Shown: positions 20,848 to 31,409 of the stretch, piece by piece | Position numbering within the stretch: position 1 is the first letter of the stretch | How the letters are laid out: each line of letters starts with the position of its first letter | Assembly (NCBI GenBank): GCA_001600695.1 | Contig: BCKQ01000006.1 | Location: 1,050,483 to 1,114,482 of the forward strand | Source of the DNA: Ascoidea asiatica | Taxonomy: Eukaryota; Ascomycota; Saccharomycetes; Ascoideales; Ascoideaceae | Direction of reading: 5' to 3' | DNA length: 64,000 nt | Translations under genes and position numbers: made by a program | Notes under the pieces: generated by a model | What the model was told of the DNA's origin: nothing | The model's input: only the letters and a program-made list of their open reading frames with translations | Databases searched by the model: none

Positions 20848-21104
20848 CCTGCAACTCGCCTCACATATAAATAACATGCACCCACCACAAAACAGTAAGT
20901 CGATTGGCTTATGTAGGCACTACTAAACTTCCCACTTGATTTATAGATCTACAACAAAAAGTTCCAGCGTATTGCATGTGCTTATGAGTGGCCACTTTAA
21001 TGGGTCAATATCTAAAAATCAAATATATCAGTATTGTTATATTACATACATCTTATATCTAATAAAGCGCAAAATTTAAAATTTAACCTACCAAAAAGAG
21101 TTAT

Positions 21105-22784
21105 TTAATGTCCATGTGGATCTTCTTTTGGTGGTTCTGGATCAACTGTGATCATTGTATCAATTCTTAAAATGGCAATACAAGCTTCGACTGCTGATTT
21201 TAAACTTTTGATTTTACTAACAGTTGGCTCTAAAACTCCATGTATAGTTTCATCTTGAAGTTTACCTTTGATTAATTCAAGACCATAATTTTTGTAATTT
21301 TTTCTTTTTAAATCTGTAGGTAATGCACTTTGACTAGCTGCATGGTAGCTTCTTAATTTTGCAACCAATTCTGATGAATCTTTAGCTGCATTTTTGGCTA
21401 ATGTTTTAGGTATAACTAATAACGAGTTAGCAAATTCAGCAATAGCTAATTGTTCTCTTGATCCAACTGTAGTTGCAAAATTTTCTAAATAAATATTTAA
21501 AGCAGTTTCAACTGCTCCACCTCCTGGAACTACATTTCCACTTTCTAATGTTCTTTTAACAACTGATAATGAATCGTGCAAAGATCTTTCCATTTCATCT
21601 AAAGAATAATCATTTGGTCCTCTTAATATTATAGATGATGATGAATGTTTTTCTGTATCATTAATCACAATACATTCATCATCAGAGATTCTTATTTGCT
21701 CAACGGATTTTGCATGACCTAAATAACTACTTTCAAAAGTTTCATCTCCTTCAAGATTTGACATTGATGTAATGAAGGTGGCCCCTGTTGCTCTTGCAAT
21801 TCTTCTTAAATCTTCTTTTTTACAACGTCTAACTCCCATACAATTATTTTCAACAAATTCCTTAAGACATAAATCATCTATACCTTTTGTAGTTAAAATA
21901 ACATTGGCACCTGCATTGATGATTTTTTGAATTCTTTCAATAATAATTCCATATTCTCTTTTTCTGATTTCTTCCAATTGTTCTGGATCTTCGATATTGA
22001 TTTGAACACCTAATGACATTTTTTGTTTCTGTAAATTAAGATCTAAGATTGCAATTTTGGCATTGTTTATAACTTTTGGCATGGCTTGCGATGCAACTGT
22101 ACAATTTAACGCATATCCATTAACTAAAAAAGATTCTTTGGATGACTTACCATGAGCTTTTAGAATATTGACAGCCTTTATTGGATATTTGATTTCACCT
22201 TTTCCATTTGTAGTTTTTACTGCTAAAATTGCTTCAACAACCATTTTACTGAAAAAATCAGAATCTGATCCAATTATTTTTGAGGACATTGAAGTTTTAG
22301 CAATATTAATTAATGTATTAGTTCCTAAATTAGAAACTGGTTGAGACAAAACTTCATTGATATATCTTATAGCTTCTCTTAAAGCTAACCTATATCCAGT
22401 TATAATAGTGGTTGGATGAATTTTATTATTAACTAATTCATTAGCTCTCTTAAGTAATTCAGAAGCTATTATTACAACAGAGGTTGTACCATCACCAACT
22501 TCTTTATCTTGTTGTTGAGCCAATTCCACAAGAATTGTACCTGCCGGATGTTGAACATCTAACAATGATAAAATTGTTGCACCATCATTTGTAACAGTAA
22601 CATCACCGATATCATCTACCAACATTTTATCCAATCCAACTGGTCCTAGAGAAGATTTTATGACATTTGAAATTGCTTGGGTTGCTAAAACATTTTGATT
22701 TCTTATATCACTACCTGAAATTTTTTCACCTCCAAGAAATAATGTATCCGATCTAATTGTAGAAAACATTTGCTGAGATGACAT
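21105..22784 (-). CDS. CCT1: TCP-1 alpha subunit of the CCT/TRiC chaperonin
   Basis: 559 residues, the same length as S. cerevisiae Tcp1. Group II chaperonin ATPase that folds actin and tubulin as part of the eight-subunit cytosolic CCT ring. Near-complete identity with the family in ATP-binding and hinge motifs: [76 protein letters not shown]. The C-terminal tail is [18 protein letters not shown], closely matching the alpha subunit and not other CCT subunits. The ATG is at the expected place. I scanned the whole frame and found no CTG codon among 559. Divergent from AIM10 with a 450-bp spacer. Confidence 0.98.
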   Translation of the reverse strand: MSSQQMFSTIRSDTLFLGGEKISGSDIRNQNVLATQAISNVIKSSLGPVGLDKMLVDDIGDVTVTNDGATILSLLDVQHPAGTILVELAQQQDKEVGDGTTSVVIIASELLKRANELVNNKIHPTTIITGYRLALREAIRYINEVLSQPVSNLGTNTLINIAKTSMSSKIIGSDSDFFSKMVVEAILAVKTTNGKGEIKYPIKAVNILKAHGKSSKESFLVNGYALNCTVASQAMPKVINNAKIAILDLNLQKQKMSLGVQINIEDPEQLEEIRKREYGIIIERIQKIINAGANVILTTKGIDDLCLKEFVENNCMGVRRCKKEDLRRIARATGATFITSMSNLEGDETFESSYLGHAKSVEQIRISDDECIVINDTEKHSSSSIILRGPNDYSLDEMERSLHDSLSVVKRTLESGNVVPGGGAVETALNIYLENFATTVGSREQLAIAEFANSLLVIPKTLAKNAAKDSSELVAKLRSYHAASQSALPTDLKRKNYKNYGLELIKGKLQDETIHGVLEPTVSKIKSLKSAVEACIAILRIDTMITVDPEPPKEDPHGH

Positions 22785-23232
22785 TGTGAAAGTTACTAAT
22801 CAATTACTCTATTCAAAACAATGAACCACTTTCTAACAAATATAAGAAATATGATTAATATCTTTAATGGTTTTTAATTAATTTCAAATATATTTTAGAA
22901 ATTTAATTCTCAATTAATTGCTTAGTTTTGATAAATAAATTTTCAAAACAGCAAATAATTTTAGTAACGTTAAGAACTTTCAGAATATAATTTAAATTAT
23001 CGCTAGTGGCAAAAGGGCCTGGTTTTCTCTCAATGAAAATAAATCCGCATATATGTACCACAAAATTGGTTTCTTTTATGAAAATCAATAAAATAGTTTA
23101 AATAACTTGAAAGACATCAAATCTTGGTATGTATTTTTGTTTGAAAAACTCAATTTTGAGAGAGACAATCCAATGAACATTGCAAAACAATAATAACTAA
23201 TATATAATTTAGTTTCGAGTTATTTGAATATA
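22785..23232. other. Divergent intergenic region CCT1/AIM10
   Basis: 448 bp, AT-rich; bidirectional promoter by position. I recognise no specific site. Confidence 0.5.
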
Positions 23233-25212
23233 ATGAAAAACTATAACTGTTATTTGAAAATAATGCTTATTAATGTTGGTCTTATCATGCAAAAGCTACC
23301 GAAAATACAGTCAAATCGAATTATTTGTAATCCTTTCTATAACAAATATACTTTGTCAACCTATTCAAAAATTAACTATCAAAAAATAAAAGAATTAAAG
23401 AACTATCAAAACATTACAAAGAATAATCATGTATTTACAAATATTAAAGACTTTAAAAAAAAAGATAATTTAAAAGATTTACCAGCTCATCTTATTTTTC
23501 AAAAATTGGGCTTTATTTCTCAATCTTCGTCTGGTTTGATTAATTGGTTGCCGACTGGTTTGAGAGTTCTTAGGAAGATTGAAAATATTCTCAATAAAAG
23601 AATGTTGGAAATTGGCTGTGAAGAGGTTTCTTTAACTTCTTTGAGTCCGGAGTCTTTATGGAAAAAAACAAATAGATGGTCGAATAATGAATTGTTTAAA
23701 TTGAAAGATTTGAAGAATTCAAATTACTGCTTAGCAGCAACTTGTGAAGAAGAAATCACGAATATAGTAAAATTGAACTTAGTTAACTCTTACAAAAATT
23801 TACCAGTTCTACTCTATCAAATTTCAAGAAAGTACAGAGATGAAAAAAGACCAAGAGCAGGTTTACTAAGAGCAAGAGAATTTTTAATGAAAGATGCTTA
23901 TTCTTTTGATTTGAATGAAAAAAATGCAATTATTACCTATAAAAAATTTGTTTCTGCATATAAAAAAGTATTCAAAGATTTAAAAATCCCTTTTGTTTCA
24001 GCAGAAGCAGATTCCGGTGATATAGGCGGAAATTTATCTCATGAATGGCATTATATTCACGATATAGGCGAGGATACTTTATTCCAATGTGATAATAGTG
24101 ACTGCAATTCAATTTCAAATTCCGAAAGAACTGTTTCCTTCCCAAAAGATGTTACTTATTTTTCAGAAAATGCAAGCGTTAGTTATTTCTTAACAAATGA
24201 TAGAAATACTTTAATTGCAGCTTATTATCCTTCTGAAAGAAAATTGATGCCTTCTTTCATAAAAAAAGAGATTCCAGATATAAATGTATCGGAAAAAACA
24301 ATAATATCGGATAGAGAAATCATAAACATATTTCAAAAAAGACAAAATAATGATGAATTATCTTCAAAACTAGAAATTATAAGAGTCATGGATGTTAGAG
24401 TGAAACCAGAAACAATCTTACCTGATTTTCCCAATGAGATTAAATTTCAAAGATCTTCGTTTCATACGATTAATGAATTAAGTATAATTGAAGCAGTTGA
24501 AGATGAAATTTGTGATAAGTGTTCAAAAGGATCGTTGAAATCTTTTAAATCAATTGAAGTTGGACATACATTTTATCTTAGTGATAGATATTCTAAACCA
24601 TTAGAATTAAAGACTATTAATGAAGAAGGTGAAATTAATTTCATTAGTATGGGGTGTTATGGTATTGGAGTTTCTAGATTGATCGGAGCAATTGCTGAGA
24701 TAACAAAGGATGAAAAGGGATTAAACTGGCCATCTGTTATTGCCCCATATCATTTAACTCTTATTTCAACAATCTATAATGAAGACATAGGAGCTTATGG
24801 ATATAATGATGAATTAAGAAAAACAATTGAGGATATTTATGAAAAATCATATGAAAATGGAATTGAGGTTATAAAAGATTTAAGGAATAATAGTAAATAC
24901 CCACTTTCATACAAGATTAGAGAAAGCAAAATGATGGGAATACCATTGATTTGCATAATTGGCAATAAATTTCTTGAAAAAAAACAAATTGAAATTGAAG
25001 TCAGGTCTAGATTTTTAGGTGAACTTAATAAAGAGACCAAAGTGAATGATGAAAAAGAAGAAGAAAGGGAATTGAGTTATGCTAAATTGTTCGATCTGAA
25101 AAAAGATGACTGGAAATGGGAAATTGTGACTGACAAGTATGGTAATGAAAAGCATTACGTTGATGTTAATTATTATATTGATGTGGTGAGAATTTTATTG
25201 AAGGATTTGTGA
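23233..25212 (+). CDS. AIM10: Mitochondrial prolyl-tRNA synthetase
   Basis: 659 residues from the ATG at 23233. Bacterial-type class II ProRS charging mitochondrial tRNA-Pro. The first 60 residues are basic and lack acidic clusters, as for a mitochondrial presequence; in-frame ATGs follow at residues 12 and 19. The class II core begins with PAHLIFQKLGFISQSSSGL. Motif 2 is RPRAGLLRAREFLMKDAYSF, and motif 3 is GCYGIGVSRLIGAIAE; a shortened insertion segment lies between. The C-terminal part is a weak anticodon-binding domain (PYHLTLISTIY...GIEVIKDLR). S. cerevisiae Aim10 is about 576 residues, so this version is longer, mainly at the N-terminus and in the insertion. No intron seen. Confidence 0.92.
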   Translation: MKNYNCYLKIMLINVGLIMQKLPKIQSNRIICNPFYNKYTLSTYSKINYQKIKELKNYQNITKNNHVFTNIKDFKKKDNLKDLPAHLIFQKLGFISQSSSGLINWLPTGLRVLRKIENILNKRMLEIGCEEVSLTSLSPESLWKKTNRWSNNELFKLKDLKNSNYCLAATCEEEITNIVKLNLVNSYKNLPVLLYQISRKYRDEKRPRAGLLRAREFLMKDAYSFDLNEKNAIITYKKFVSAYKKVFKDLKIPFVSAEADSGDIGGNLSHEWHYIHDIGEDTLFQCDNSDCNSISNSERTVSFPKDVTYFSENASVSYFLTNDRNTLIAAYYPSERKLMPSFIKKEIPDINVSEKTIISDREIINIFQKRQNNDELSSKLEIIRVMDVRVKPETILPDFPNEIKFQRSSFHTINELSIIEAVEDEICDKCSKGSLKSFKSIEVGHTFYLSDRYSKPLELKTINEEGEINFISMGCYGIGVSRLIGAIAEITKDEKGLNWPSVIAPYHLTLISTIYNEDIGAYGYNDELRKTIEDIYEKSYENGIEVIKDLRNNSKYPLSYKIRESKMMGIPLICIIGNKFLEKKQIEIEVRSRFLGELNKETKVNDEKEEERELSYAKLFDLKKDDWKWEIVTDKYGNEKHYVDVNYYIDVVRILLKDL

Positions 25213-25488
25213 TTAGACTATATTTAAAATTATAAATTTTATTGTGGGTTATTTAATATACATTGTAAATAATTAAGTGGACTAAAATATAATAAGATTG
25301 TATATAAAGCGTTTTATGGATATCAATGATACCAAATAAAATAAACAAGAAGTTGCATGATTTACATAAGAATAAACAACTTTAAATACTTCTTTCATTC
25401 CTTTTCCTTCAATTTTTTTGCTTTATTTGAATTTTTTTTCTTTGGGGGGTAGAATTACTTCAAGTGATTTTCAACAAGTTATCCAATA

Positions 25489-25824
25489 TCATTTGGAAAA
25501 AAACTTAGTGAATAGTTTTGAAATGACATGTAAACCAATGACAGAAAAAATAAAACCAACAGCCAAAAATAAGACTACCAAAGGATCAACTCTGAAACCT
25601 TGAGCTTCATCAGTATATAATTTAAGCATGGTAGCACTAGAGCCACCAGCACCTACAGATCTTGTAGATGCTGGTGTTTGATTGGCTTTTTTGTCTTGAG
25701 CAGCACGTCTCTTTTGCAAAGTTCTTTGGCCACCAGGGACATCGGAAGACTAAATAAAAACTTAGTTAGTTTGGAGAAAATGATAAGACAGAAATGGAGC
25801 TTAGGAGAGATAAAGACATACCAT
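25489..25824 (-). CDS. SBH1: Sec61 beta subunit of the ER translocon (spliced)
   Basis: Tail-anchored subunit of the ER protein-conducting channel. Exon 1 is only the ATG (25824-25822); exon 2 is 25749-25489. The product is 87 residues, against about 82 in yeast. It begins M-SSDVPGGQRTLQKRRAAQ, the family's conserved PGGQRTLQKR head. It ends in a single membrane anchor, VDPLVVLFLAVGFIFSVIGL, with a short HVISKLFTKFFSK lumenal end. Without splicing there is no upstream ATG in frame and a stop (TAG) abuts exon 2. S. cerevisiae has two paralogues, SBH1 and SBH2; I cannot say which this is orthologous to. Divergent from NAT1. Confidence 0.93.
25750..25821 (-). other. SBH1 intron directly after the start codon
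   Basis: 72 nt, phase 0. Donor GTATGT touches the ATG (ATG|GTATGT), branch site CTAAC with AACTAACTAAG context, acceptor TTTAG. Confidence 0.9.
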
Positions 25825-26323
25825 TATTATATAGGGCTTGACGAAAATAAAATATAGAAAGACACAGAATATATAGGACTCCTGTTTCTTATTATTATAT
25901 CTTTATATGATAATAATAATGATGATATAAATGATGATAATAATAATAGAATAGAATAGTGTTTTTATTGCAAAGTACTTAAGATAATATTTCATACATT
26001 TAATTCCCACATCGCTATTACCTATTTCTCAATGTAAGACGCTCACTTGACAGCTCAGCAAGCATCCTGGTACCAGAAGTACACGGTACTGTGTAATTTG
26101 TAATATGCCCTGAAAAATTTAACGATTGTCTCCCTGCACCAGATTGGAAAGTTATGGGTAAGCATAATAAAGATGGCGAAAATAGCACTGAAGAAATATT
26201 CAGACTAAACATCATTGAATTATTACATTTTGACTTAATTGTTTTTTCATAATTGCTTCTCAATTTCTGCTTCTATTTCTCAATTTACTCTTCTGTATTC
26301 TCTCAATAATTTGGTTGTTTATT
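25825..26323. other. Divergent intergenic region SBH1/NAT1
   Basis: 499 bp. AT-rich trinucleotide-like tract (TGATAATAATA) around 25905-25955 and a less AT-rich middle. The small open frame here on the minus strand has no coding character. Confidence 0.5.
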
Positions 26324-29197
26324 ATGAGTAGAAGACGTAATCATAAAGGTAATTTGAATGTTTTTTTGAACTTCTCCTCCAAGGAAGATCTTAACTTCAA
26401 AGAAGCATTGAAACTATATGAATCAAAACAATACAAAAAATCTTTAAAAGTTTTAGATCCAATTCTCAAAAAGAATGCTAATCACTTACAATCACTTGCT
26501 TTGAAAGGTTTACTTTTGGATCAATATTCGAAATCAAGATTTGAAACTTCTTATAACTCAGTAAATTCAAATGATTCCGCCAGTGCCTCTCCTGCTTCTA
26601 ATAATTCAATCATTACAATTTCTGAGTACAATCAAAATCTTATTGATGCTAAAAATTATATTTTAAGAGCTTCAACCAAGAATCAAGATCAAAATGGACA
26701 AAAAGAGAAAATTAATGATCCAACTGTTTATCATATAATTGCAATTTATTACAAGCAAAATAATGATTATATCAACTCTTCCAAATTTTATCAATTAGCT
26801 ATTGATAATAATGCCCAAAATAAATCAATTTCGAGTGATTGGTCTTTATCATTAACTCAATCAAGACATTTCAGAGATCTAATTAGATCAAGATCCTTAA
26901 CTTTACAAAATTCCCCGGGATATAGAGCAAATTGGACTGCATTAGCAGTTGCTTATCATTTGAATAAAGATTATAAAAGTTCAGTAAAATATTTATCTCA
27001 ATTTGAAGAATTGGCTAAAGGTAAAATTTCCGACTCTGAAAAATATGAGCATTCTGATTGTTTACTTTATAAAAATTTAATTATTTTTGAATCTGGTGAT
27101 ATTCAAAAGGCGCTTAATGATTTGAATATTATTAAACCTGATGTTAAAGATTTATTGACTTGGCTAGAATTTAAAGCAAAATATCTTTTTTTATTAAATG
27201 ATAAAAAGAATTCCTCAATTATTTTTAGAACTTTAATCAAAAGAAATCCAGATAATATATCTTATTATCAACATTTAGAGTCTTGTTATGATTTGAAAAA
27301 AAACAATGAGAAAAATACCAAATTAAAATTGGCATTATATGATAAATTAGCTAGTTTTTATCCTAAATCTGATCCACCCAGATTTCTACCTTTGGTTTTC
27401 TTAAGGTCAACTGATCCAGAATTTAAACCAAGACTTCAAAATTATTTGTTAGAGAAATTAAAAAGAGGAGTTCCTTCAACTTTCAATAACTTGAAATCAA
27501 TTTACGAAAATCCTAACAAGATTAAAATTCTTGAAAATCTAATTTTACAATTTTTAAAATCTCTAGAGAAAACTAAATTTGATGGAAAATCTTCTGATCC
27601 AACCATTTTCCTCTGGACTTTATATTATTTATCTCAACATTATTTATATCTTAAAAACTTCGATCTTTCTATCAAATATATCAATCAAGCAATTGATCAT
27701 TCTCCAACATTAGTAGAGTTATACTTATTAAAAGCAAAAATTTTTAAAAAGTTAGGTAAATTTTCTGAAGCATCCGAGATTGTGAATGAAGCTAGATTAA
27801 TGGATTTACAAGATAGATTTGTTAACTGTAAAACCAGCAAATATTATCTCAGGGCCAATAATATTGAAAAAGGAATCTCGACCGTTTCTTTATTTACTAA
27901 AAATGATAAAAATCCTAATGGTTTAAAGGATTTAAATTTAATGCAAGCTAATTGGTATTTAATCGAAGAAGCTGAAGCATATTCTCGTCTTTATAATGAA
28001 GAATTAAAGTCTTTTAAAACTTTCCTTATTGCAAAGGGTTATAATGAAATTAAAGATGAGATTGTTTTAAAATTGAATAAAGAATTTACTGATAAAAGTG
28101 ATTTAAAAAAAAGAGATAATATAATCAAGGAAATCAAAATTAAAATTGAGAAAATCAATAAATTAAAAGGAATTTCAATCAAAAGATTTCAAACAATTAT
28201 AGATATTTTTAATATTTATTATAATGATCAATATGATTTTCATATGTATTGTATGAGAAAGGGTACACCAATTTCATATATTGAAATGATTAGGTATATG
28301 GATCAAATTTTTACACAAGGATTTTACTTAAGGGTTATTAAAGGATATTCGAATTTATGTTTTGAAAATAATTATGTAAACCAACAAATAGCCACAGAGC
28401 ATGAGAAAAGTGAAAATAACCTTTTAGATAATTTTAGTTTTAGAGATTATTTCATTAAATGGGAGAGATTAATCAATAAATACAACGAAATTCAATTAAT
28501 AAATCATCATAGTAAAAAGCATAATAATCAAATGAATAATTATAGAGATTTATTCAATGATAAAGAAATAAAAAAAATTCAAATTAAGAATGGAGATGTA
28601 GATCCATATGGACTAGAAATTATCCAAACGGATCTGATTGAGGATATTTTAGAAAAAATTTATGAAAGAGTTAATAAGCAAAGCTCTAAAATAATTTTAA
28701 TCAAAAAATTAGGGTTCAGAATCTATCTTAAACATAAAAAATTATTTTTATGCTTTCAAAATTTGAAAGATTTATCAAAACTTTCTGGAAATAATGAGTA
28801 TATGATTTTTTATAATCTTATTAAATTAAATGATTTGATTTCAAAAGATGAAAGTGAGATAATACCCGATAGTATTAAAAAAGTTTTAGATAAAACTATT
28901 CCTTTGACTTTCAAAGGATTTGATAAAACTAAACTAGCTGAATTTTTGGATAATAGTTTTAAACCTATACTAGAAAATAAAGAAAGAAAACAAAATGAAA
29001 TTGAAAAATTGTATTACATCAAAGCTAAGAAGTTGGTTGATTCTGAGGACTACTACAAAAAGCTTAAACCAAAGTATTTGAAAGAAATTTTAGACTGCAT
29101 TGAATCCAAAGTTTGTGAAGACAAAACCTTAAGTAGAAGTGATAAAATTATTTTTGAAGACTGGATACAGGAAGAAGATGGTGACTTTTTATTTTAG
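26324..29197 (+). CDS. NAT1: NatA N-terminal acetyltransferase auxiliary subunit
   Basis: 957 residues from the ATG at 26324 (MSRRRNHKGNLNVFLNFS). All-helical TPR scaffold (Naa15) that anchors the catalytic Ard1/Naa10 to the ribosome so that Ser, Ala, Gly and Thr N-termini are acetylated after Met removal. TPR-type helices begin with FKEALKLYESKQYKKSLKVL and ANHLQSLALKGLLL. The family hallmarks follow: RHFRDLIRSRSLTLQNSPGY and RANWTALAVAYHL, then LASFYPKSDPPRFLPL. The distal part keeps DQYDFHMYCMRKGTPISYIE and FTQGFYLRVIKGY. The S. cerevisiae protein is about 854 residues; the extra length sits in Asn/Ser-rich loops near residue 80 and in the C-terminal half. Divergent from SBH1, another ribosome-proximal factor; probably coincidence. 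Confidence 0.95.
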   Translation: MSRRRNHKGNLNVFLNFSSKEDLNFKEALKLYESKQYKKSLKVLDPILKKNANHLQSLALKGLLLDQYSKSRFETSYNSVNSNDSASASPASNNSIITISEYNQNLIDAKNYILRASTKNQDQNGQKEKINDPTVYHIIAIYYKQNNDYINSSKFYQLAIDNNAQNKSISSDWSLSLTQSRHFRDLIRSRSLTLQNSPGYRANWTALAVAYHLNKDYKSSVKYLSQFEELAKGKISDSEKYEHSDCLLYKNLIIFESGDIQKALNDLNIIKPDVKDLLTWLEFKAKYLFLLNDKKNSSIIFRTLIKRNPDNISYYQHLESCYDLKKNNEKNTKLKLALYDKLASFYPKSDPPRFLPLVFLRSTDPEFKPRLQNYLLEKLKRGVPSTFNNLKSIYENPNKIKILENLILQFLKSLEKTKFDGKSSDPTIFLWTLYYLSQHYLYLKNFDLSIKYINQAIDHSPTLVELYLLKAKIFKKLGKFSEASEIVNEARLMDLQDRFVNCKTSKYYLRANNIEKGISTVSLFTKNDKNPNGLKDLNLMQANWYLIEEAEAYSRLYNEELKSFKTFLIAKGYNEIKDEIVLKLNKEFTDKSDLKKRDNIIKEIKIKIEKINKLKGISIKRFQTIIDIFNIYYNDQYDFHMYCMRKGTPISYIEMIRYMDQIFTQGFYLRVIKGYSNLCFENNYVNQQIATEHEKSENNLLDNFSFRDYFIKWERLINKYNEIQLINHHSKKHNNQMNNYRDLFNDKEIKKIQIKNGDVDPYGLEIIQTDLIEDILEKIYERVNKQSSKIILIKKLGFRIYLKHKKLFLCFQNLKDLSKLSGNNEYMIFYNLIKLNDLISKDESEIIPDSIKKVLDKTIPLTFKGFDKTKLAEFLDNSFKPILENKERKQNEIEKLYYIKAKKLVDSEDYYKKLKPKYLKEILDCIESKVCEDKTLSRSDKIIFEDWIQEEDGDFLF

Positions 29198-29693
29198 TTT
29201 ATATTATTCTATATATACGTCGAAATAAAAAAAAGCAAATTGTCAAATAATTGTTCCAAAATATACAGTAGAATCATTGAACTTATTTGCATGGGTATAA
29301 AACAAAATATGGTGCAGCGAAGTCATCAGAAACGTAGAGCACACGCTAAAAGCAATAAAGCGACATATAAAATTTACACGTGGTTAATTTATAGACCCAC
29401 TATTGAAAGTTGTTTTGGGGGGGGGGGGGGGGGGTAGACCTCTTTCTGTTCAAAGACCCCGGAACTGGCAAAACACTATTAAAACTTAAGAAAAACATAA
29501 TAATCCCACATAATGTTTAAAGTTATGTTATTGAACGAACTTCTTGATAACATTGAAGATATTTTACTTATGAATACTGTTTCTCTCTTTTTATAATTCA
29601 AATTCTTATTTCGCTGCAATTTATTAATTTATTTTATTGACTTATCTTACTAAATTTTTTTACGCTTAGCAGCAATCAATCTCTTTATTAATC
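29198..29693. other. Intergenic region with an 18-G homopolymer
   Basis: 496 bp. It contains an uninterrupted run of 18 G at 29417-29434, exceptional in such AT-rich DNA. Otherwise AT-rich promoter-like sequence before the next gene. Confidence 0.7.
29417..29434 (+). repeat. G18 homopolymer
   Basis: Eighteen consecutive G. Potential quadruplex former and slippage hotspot; the exact count may be a sequencing artefact. Confidence 0.85.
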
Positions 29694-31295
29694 ATGGATT
29701 TAAGTCTTTTGGATAATCCAGCAAAAAAAAATTATAATGCTAATGATAATGATAATAATAATGATAATGAAAATGGAAATGAAAATCAAAGTATATCTTC
29801 AAAGAGAAATAAGTGTCAAGACAGAATAAGTAATGACGAAATGATCAATGATGAAATAATATCTACTTCAAATTCTGGTCAAGAAAAAGAGAATTTAAAT
29901 GATAGTTCTAAATCAAAGGAGTTAGATGCAAATTCAATTGGTACCAAAAAGCAATCTTTCATAAATACTTCTATTGACCAAAGCCCAAGAACCAACTCCG
30001 AGTTCAAATCTCATTCAAATTTGGTTGCCAATGTGAATGTCGAAGCTAATTCTAATCAAGAGAACAGTAAGGAAGATAGTGATACAAATTTCTATTACTC
30101 GGATGATGACTATAAGAATAAAGTAAATTACAAGAAAAAGTATGAATCATTATTATTAAAATTTCATAGCTCTTTATATAAATCTGATCAACTTTTCAAA
30201 AAGGAACAAAATATAAGAAAAGTTTTACTTCAATTAACAAGAAGGAATAGTTCTTTATTGGATTATCTATTAACTTTTGAAAGCTATTTTGGTAACAATA
30301 CCAAAACTGTAAAGAGTCTGAGTAATCACGATTCGAAAACAAATAAAACAGACAACATTATTTTTGATAAAGATATTAATCATAATAATAATAATTTAGG
30401 TAATAACAGTAATATAAATGAAGATCAATCTGAAATTCTCATTCATAAAAAATTAGCTCAAATAATTAAGAACAGGCCACAATTGTCAAAACTTTTGAAA
30501 CCCCTTATATTTCAGTCTCTATTGAATAAAAGTAAATCAATAGTACAAAACAATAAAATAAAAGACACTCTCAAAATCTATTATTATCTATTTGATTTAA
30601 TTCCTGATCTACCTTATGATTATACTTCACATTTTGCTTCCGATAAACAAAAAGAGATCAACTCATATGGCGATATAGAAAATTCAACACAATCAGCTTT
30701 TATGAAAAATAAGAAAAATATGGGAACCAATTTCAAAAACACTCAAAAAAAAAAATCAACAAACTCCACTTCGATTTCTGCCTTGGTCAAAGTAAAAACT
30801 TCTCAAAATTTCAAATTTAATCCATTGAATCAAGTAAATGAAGTGAATCCTTCTCAAACAATACCATGGTTAAAAAGAAATTATCCAGATATGCTAACTA
30901 ATACTACCAGTGATATATTACATACTTTAAAGCCCTTACCAAATTCTTCCGAGCATGTATTACTCAGTCCTAGCATACTTCTTCCTATTTCCTCTGAGAA
31001 CAATAGCACATTTTCTTCAACTGCATCCAATAAAACATTTTTGTTGGAAAATCCAATTAAAAAAATAAAAAAGTCTAATTCAATGAATGAAATGTTACAA
31101 AATTTCAATACAAATTCAAATCACACTTCGCCGATAATATCTAAAAAAAAAAGGAGAGCTTCTTCTTCTTCAAAATCAAAAGCATTATATTCAGGGAAAA
31201 ATTTAGGGATTAGTGATAGCTCTTTACCTCCTTTAAAAAAAAGAAAAAGCAGCATAAGCTTGGATTCAAAAGCTGAAAAGAAAAAGAAATCATAG
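29694..31295 (+). CDS. Possible INO80 complex subunit (INO80F/Ies1-like motif)
   Basis: 533 residues, mostly low complexity (Asn, Ser, Lys). One ordered-looking block at about residues 145-205 (NYKKKYESLLLKFHSSLYKS, then FKKEQNIRKVLLQLTRRNSS, LLDYL) resembles the short coiled motif of INO80 subunit F/TFPT-type proteins: Tyr-Lys-rich start, 'LYKS' heptads, then RxNSxLLDxL. A second helical patch follows around KIKDTLKIYYYLFDLIPDLP. The C-terminus is basic with clusters KKKRRAS and PLKKRKSSIS, good nuclear localisation signals. The assignment rests on one short motif and general appearance, so a different nuclear protein remains possible. The start ATG is well placed. Convergent with INP51. Confidence 0.45.
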   Translation: MDLSLLDNPAKKNYNANDNDNNNDNENGNENQSISSKRNKCQDRISNDEMINDEIISTSNSGQEKENLNDSSKSKELDANSIGTKKQSFINTSIDQSPRTNSEFKSHSNLVANVNVEANSNQENSKEDSDTNFYYSDDDYKNKVNYKKKYESLLLKFHSSLYKSDQLFKKEQNIRKVLLQLTRRNSSLLDYLLTFESYFGNNTKTVKSLSNHDSKTNKTDNIIFDKDINHNNNNLGNNSNINEDQSEILIHKKLAQIIKNRPQLSKLLKPLIFQSLLNKSKSIVQNNKIKDTLKIYYYLFDLIPDLPYDYTSHFASDKQKEINSYGDIENSTQSAFMKNKKNMGTNFKNTQKKKSTNSTSISALVKVKTSQNFKFNPLNQVNEVNPSQTIPWLKRNYPDMLTNTTSDILHTLKPLPNSSEHVLLSPSILLPISSENNSTFSSTASNKTFLLENPIKKIKKSNSMNEMLQNFNTNSNHTSPIISKKKRRASSSSKSKALYSGKNLGISDSSLPPLKKRKSSISLDSKAEKKKKS

Positions 31296-31409
31296 TATTT
31301 TAAAGGCTCTATGGAAGCGCACATAATATTTGTATTAATTATCAAACTATAGTTAGTTACAAATTATAATCATACTTTTAAATTCAGAATATGCTTTCTA
31401 ATTGAATAA

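Larger units (their letters stand above)
19813..21104. other. Intergenic region, DDR48-like promoter and CCT1 3' flank
   Basis: About 1.3 kb without a gene. A moderately GC-rich stretch (20420-20600) and an 11-bp tandem repeat (20793-20847) break the AT-rich background. TATAAATA at about 20866 on + faces no ORF. Confidence 0.55.

Noticed and set aside
26018-26263. 81-codon minus-strand frame in the SBH1/NAT1 spacer
   Set aside because: No coding character, and it lies in the divergent promoter.
29240-29437. 65-codon frame ending in poly-Gly
   Set aside because: It starts at a TTG-like codon, and the Gly tail is only the G18 run.
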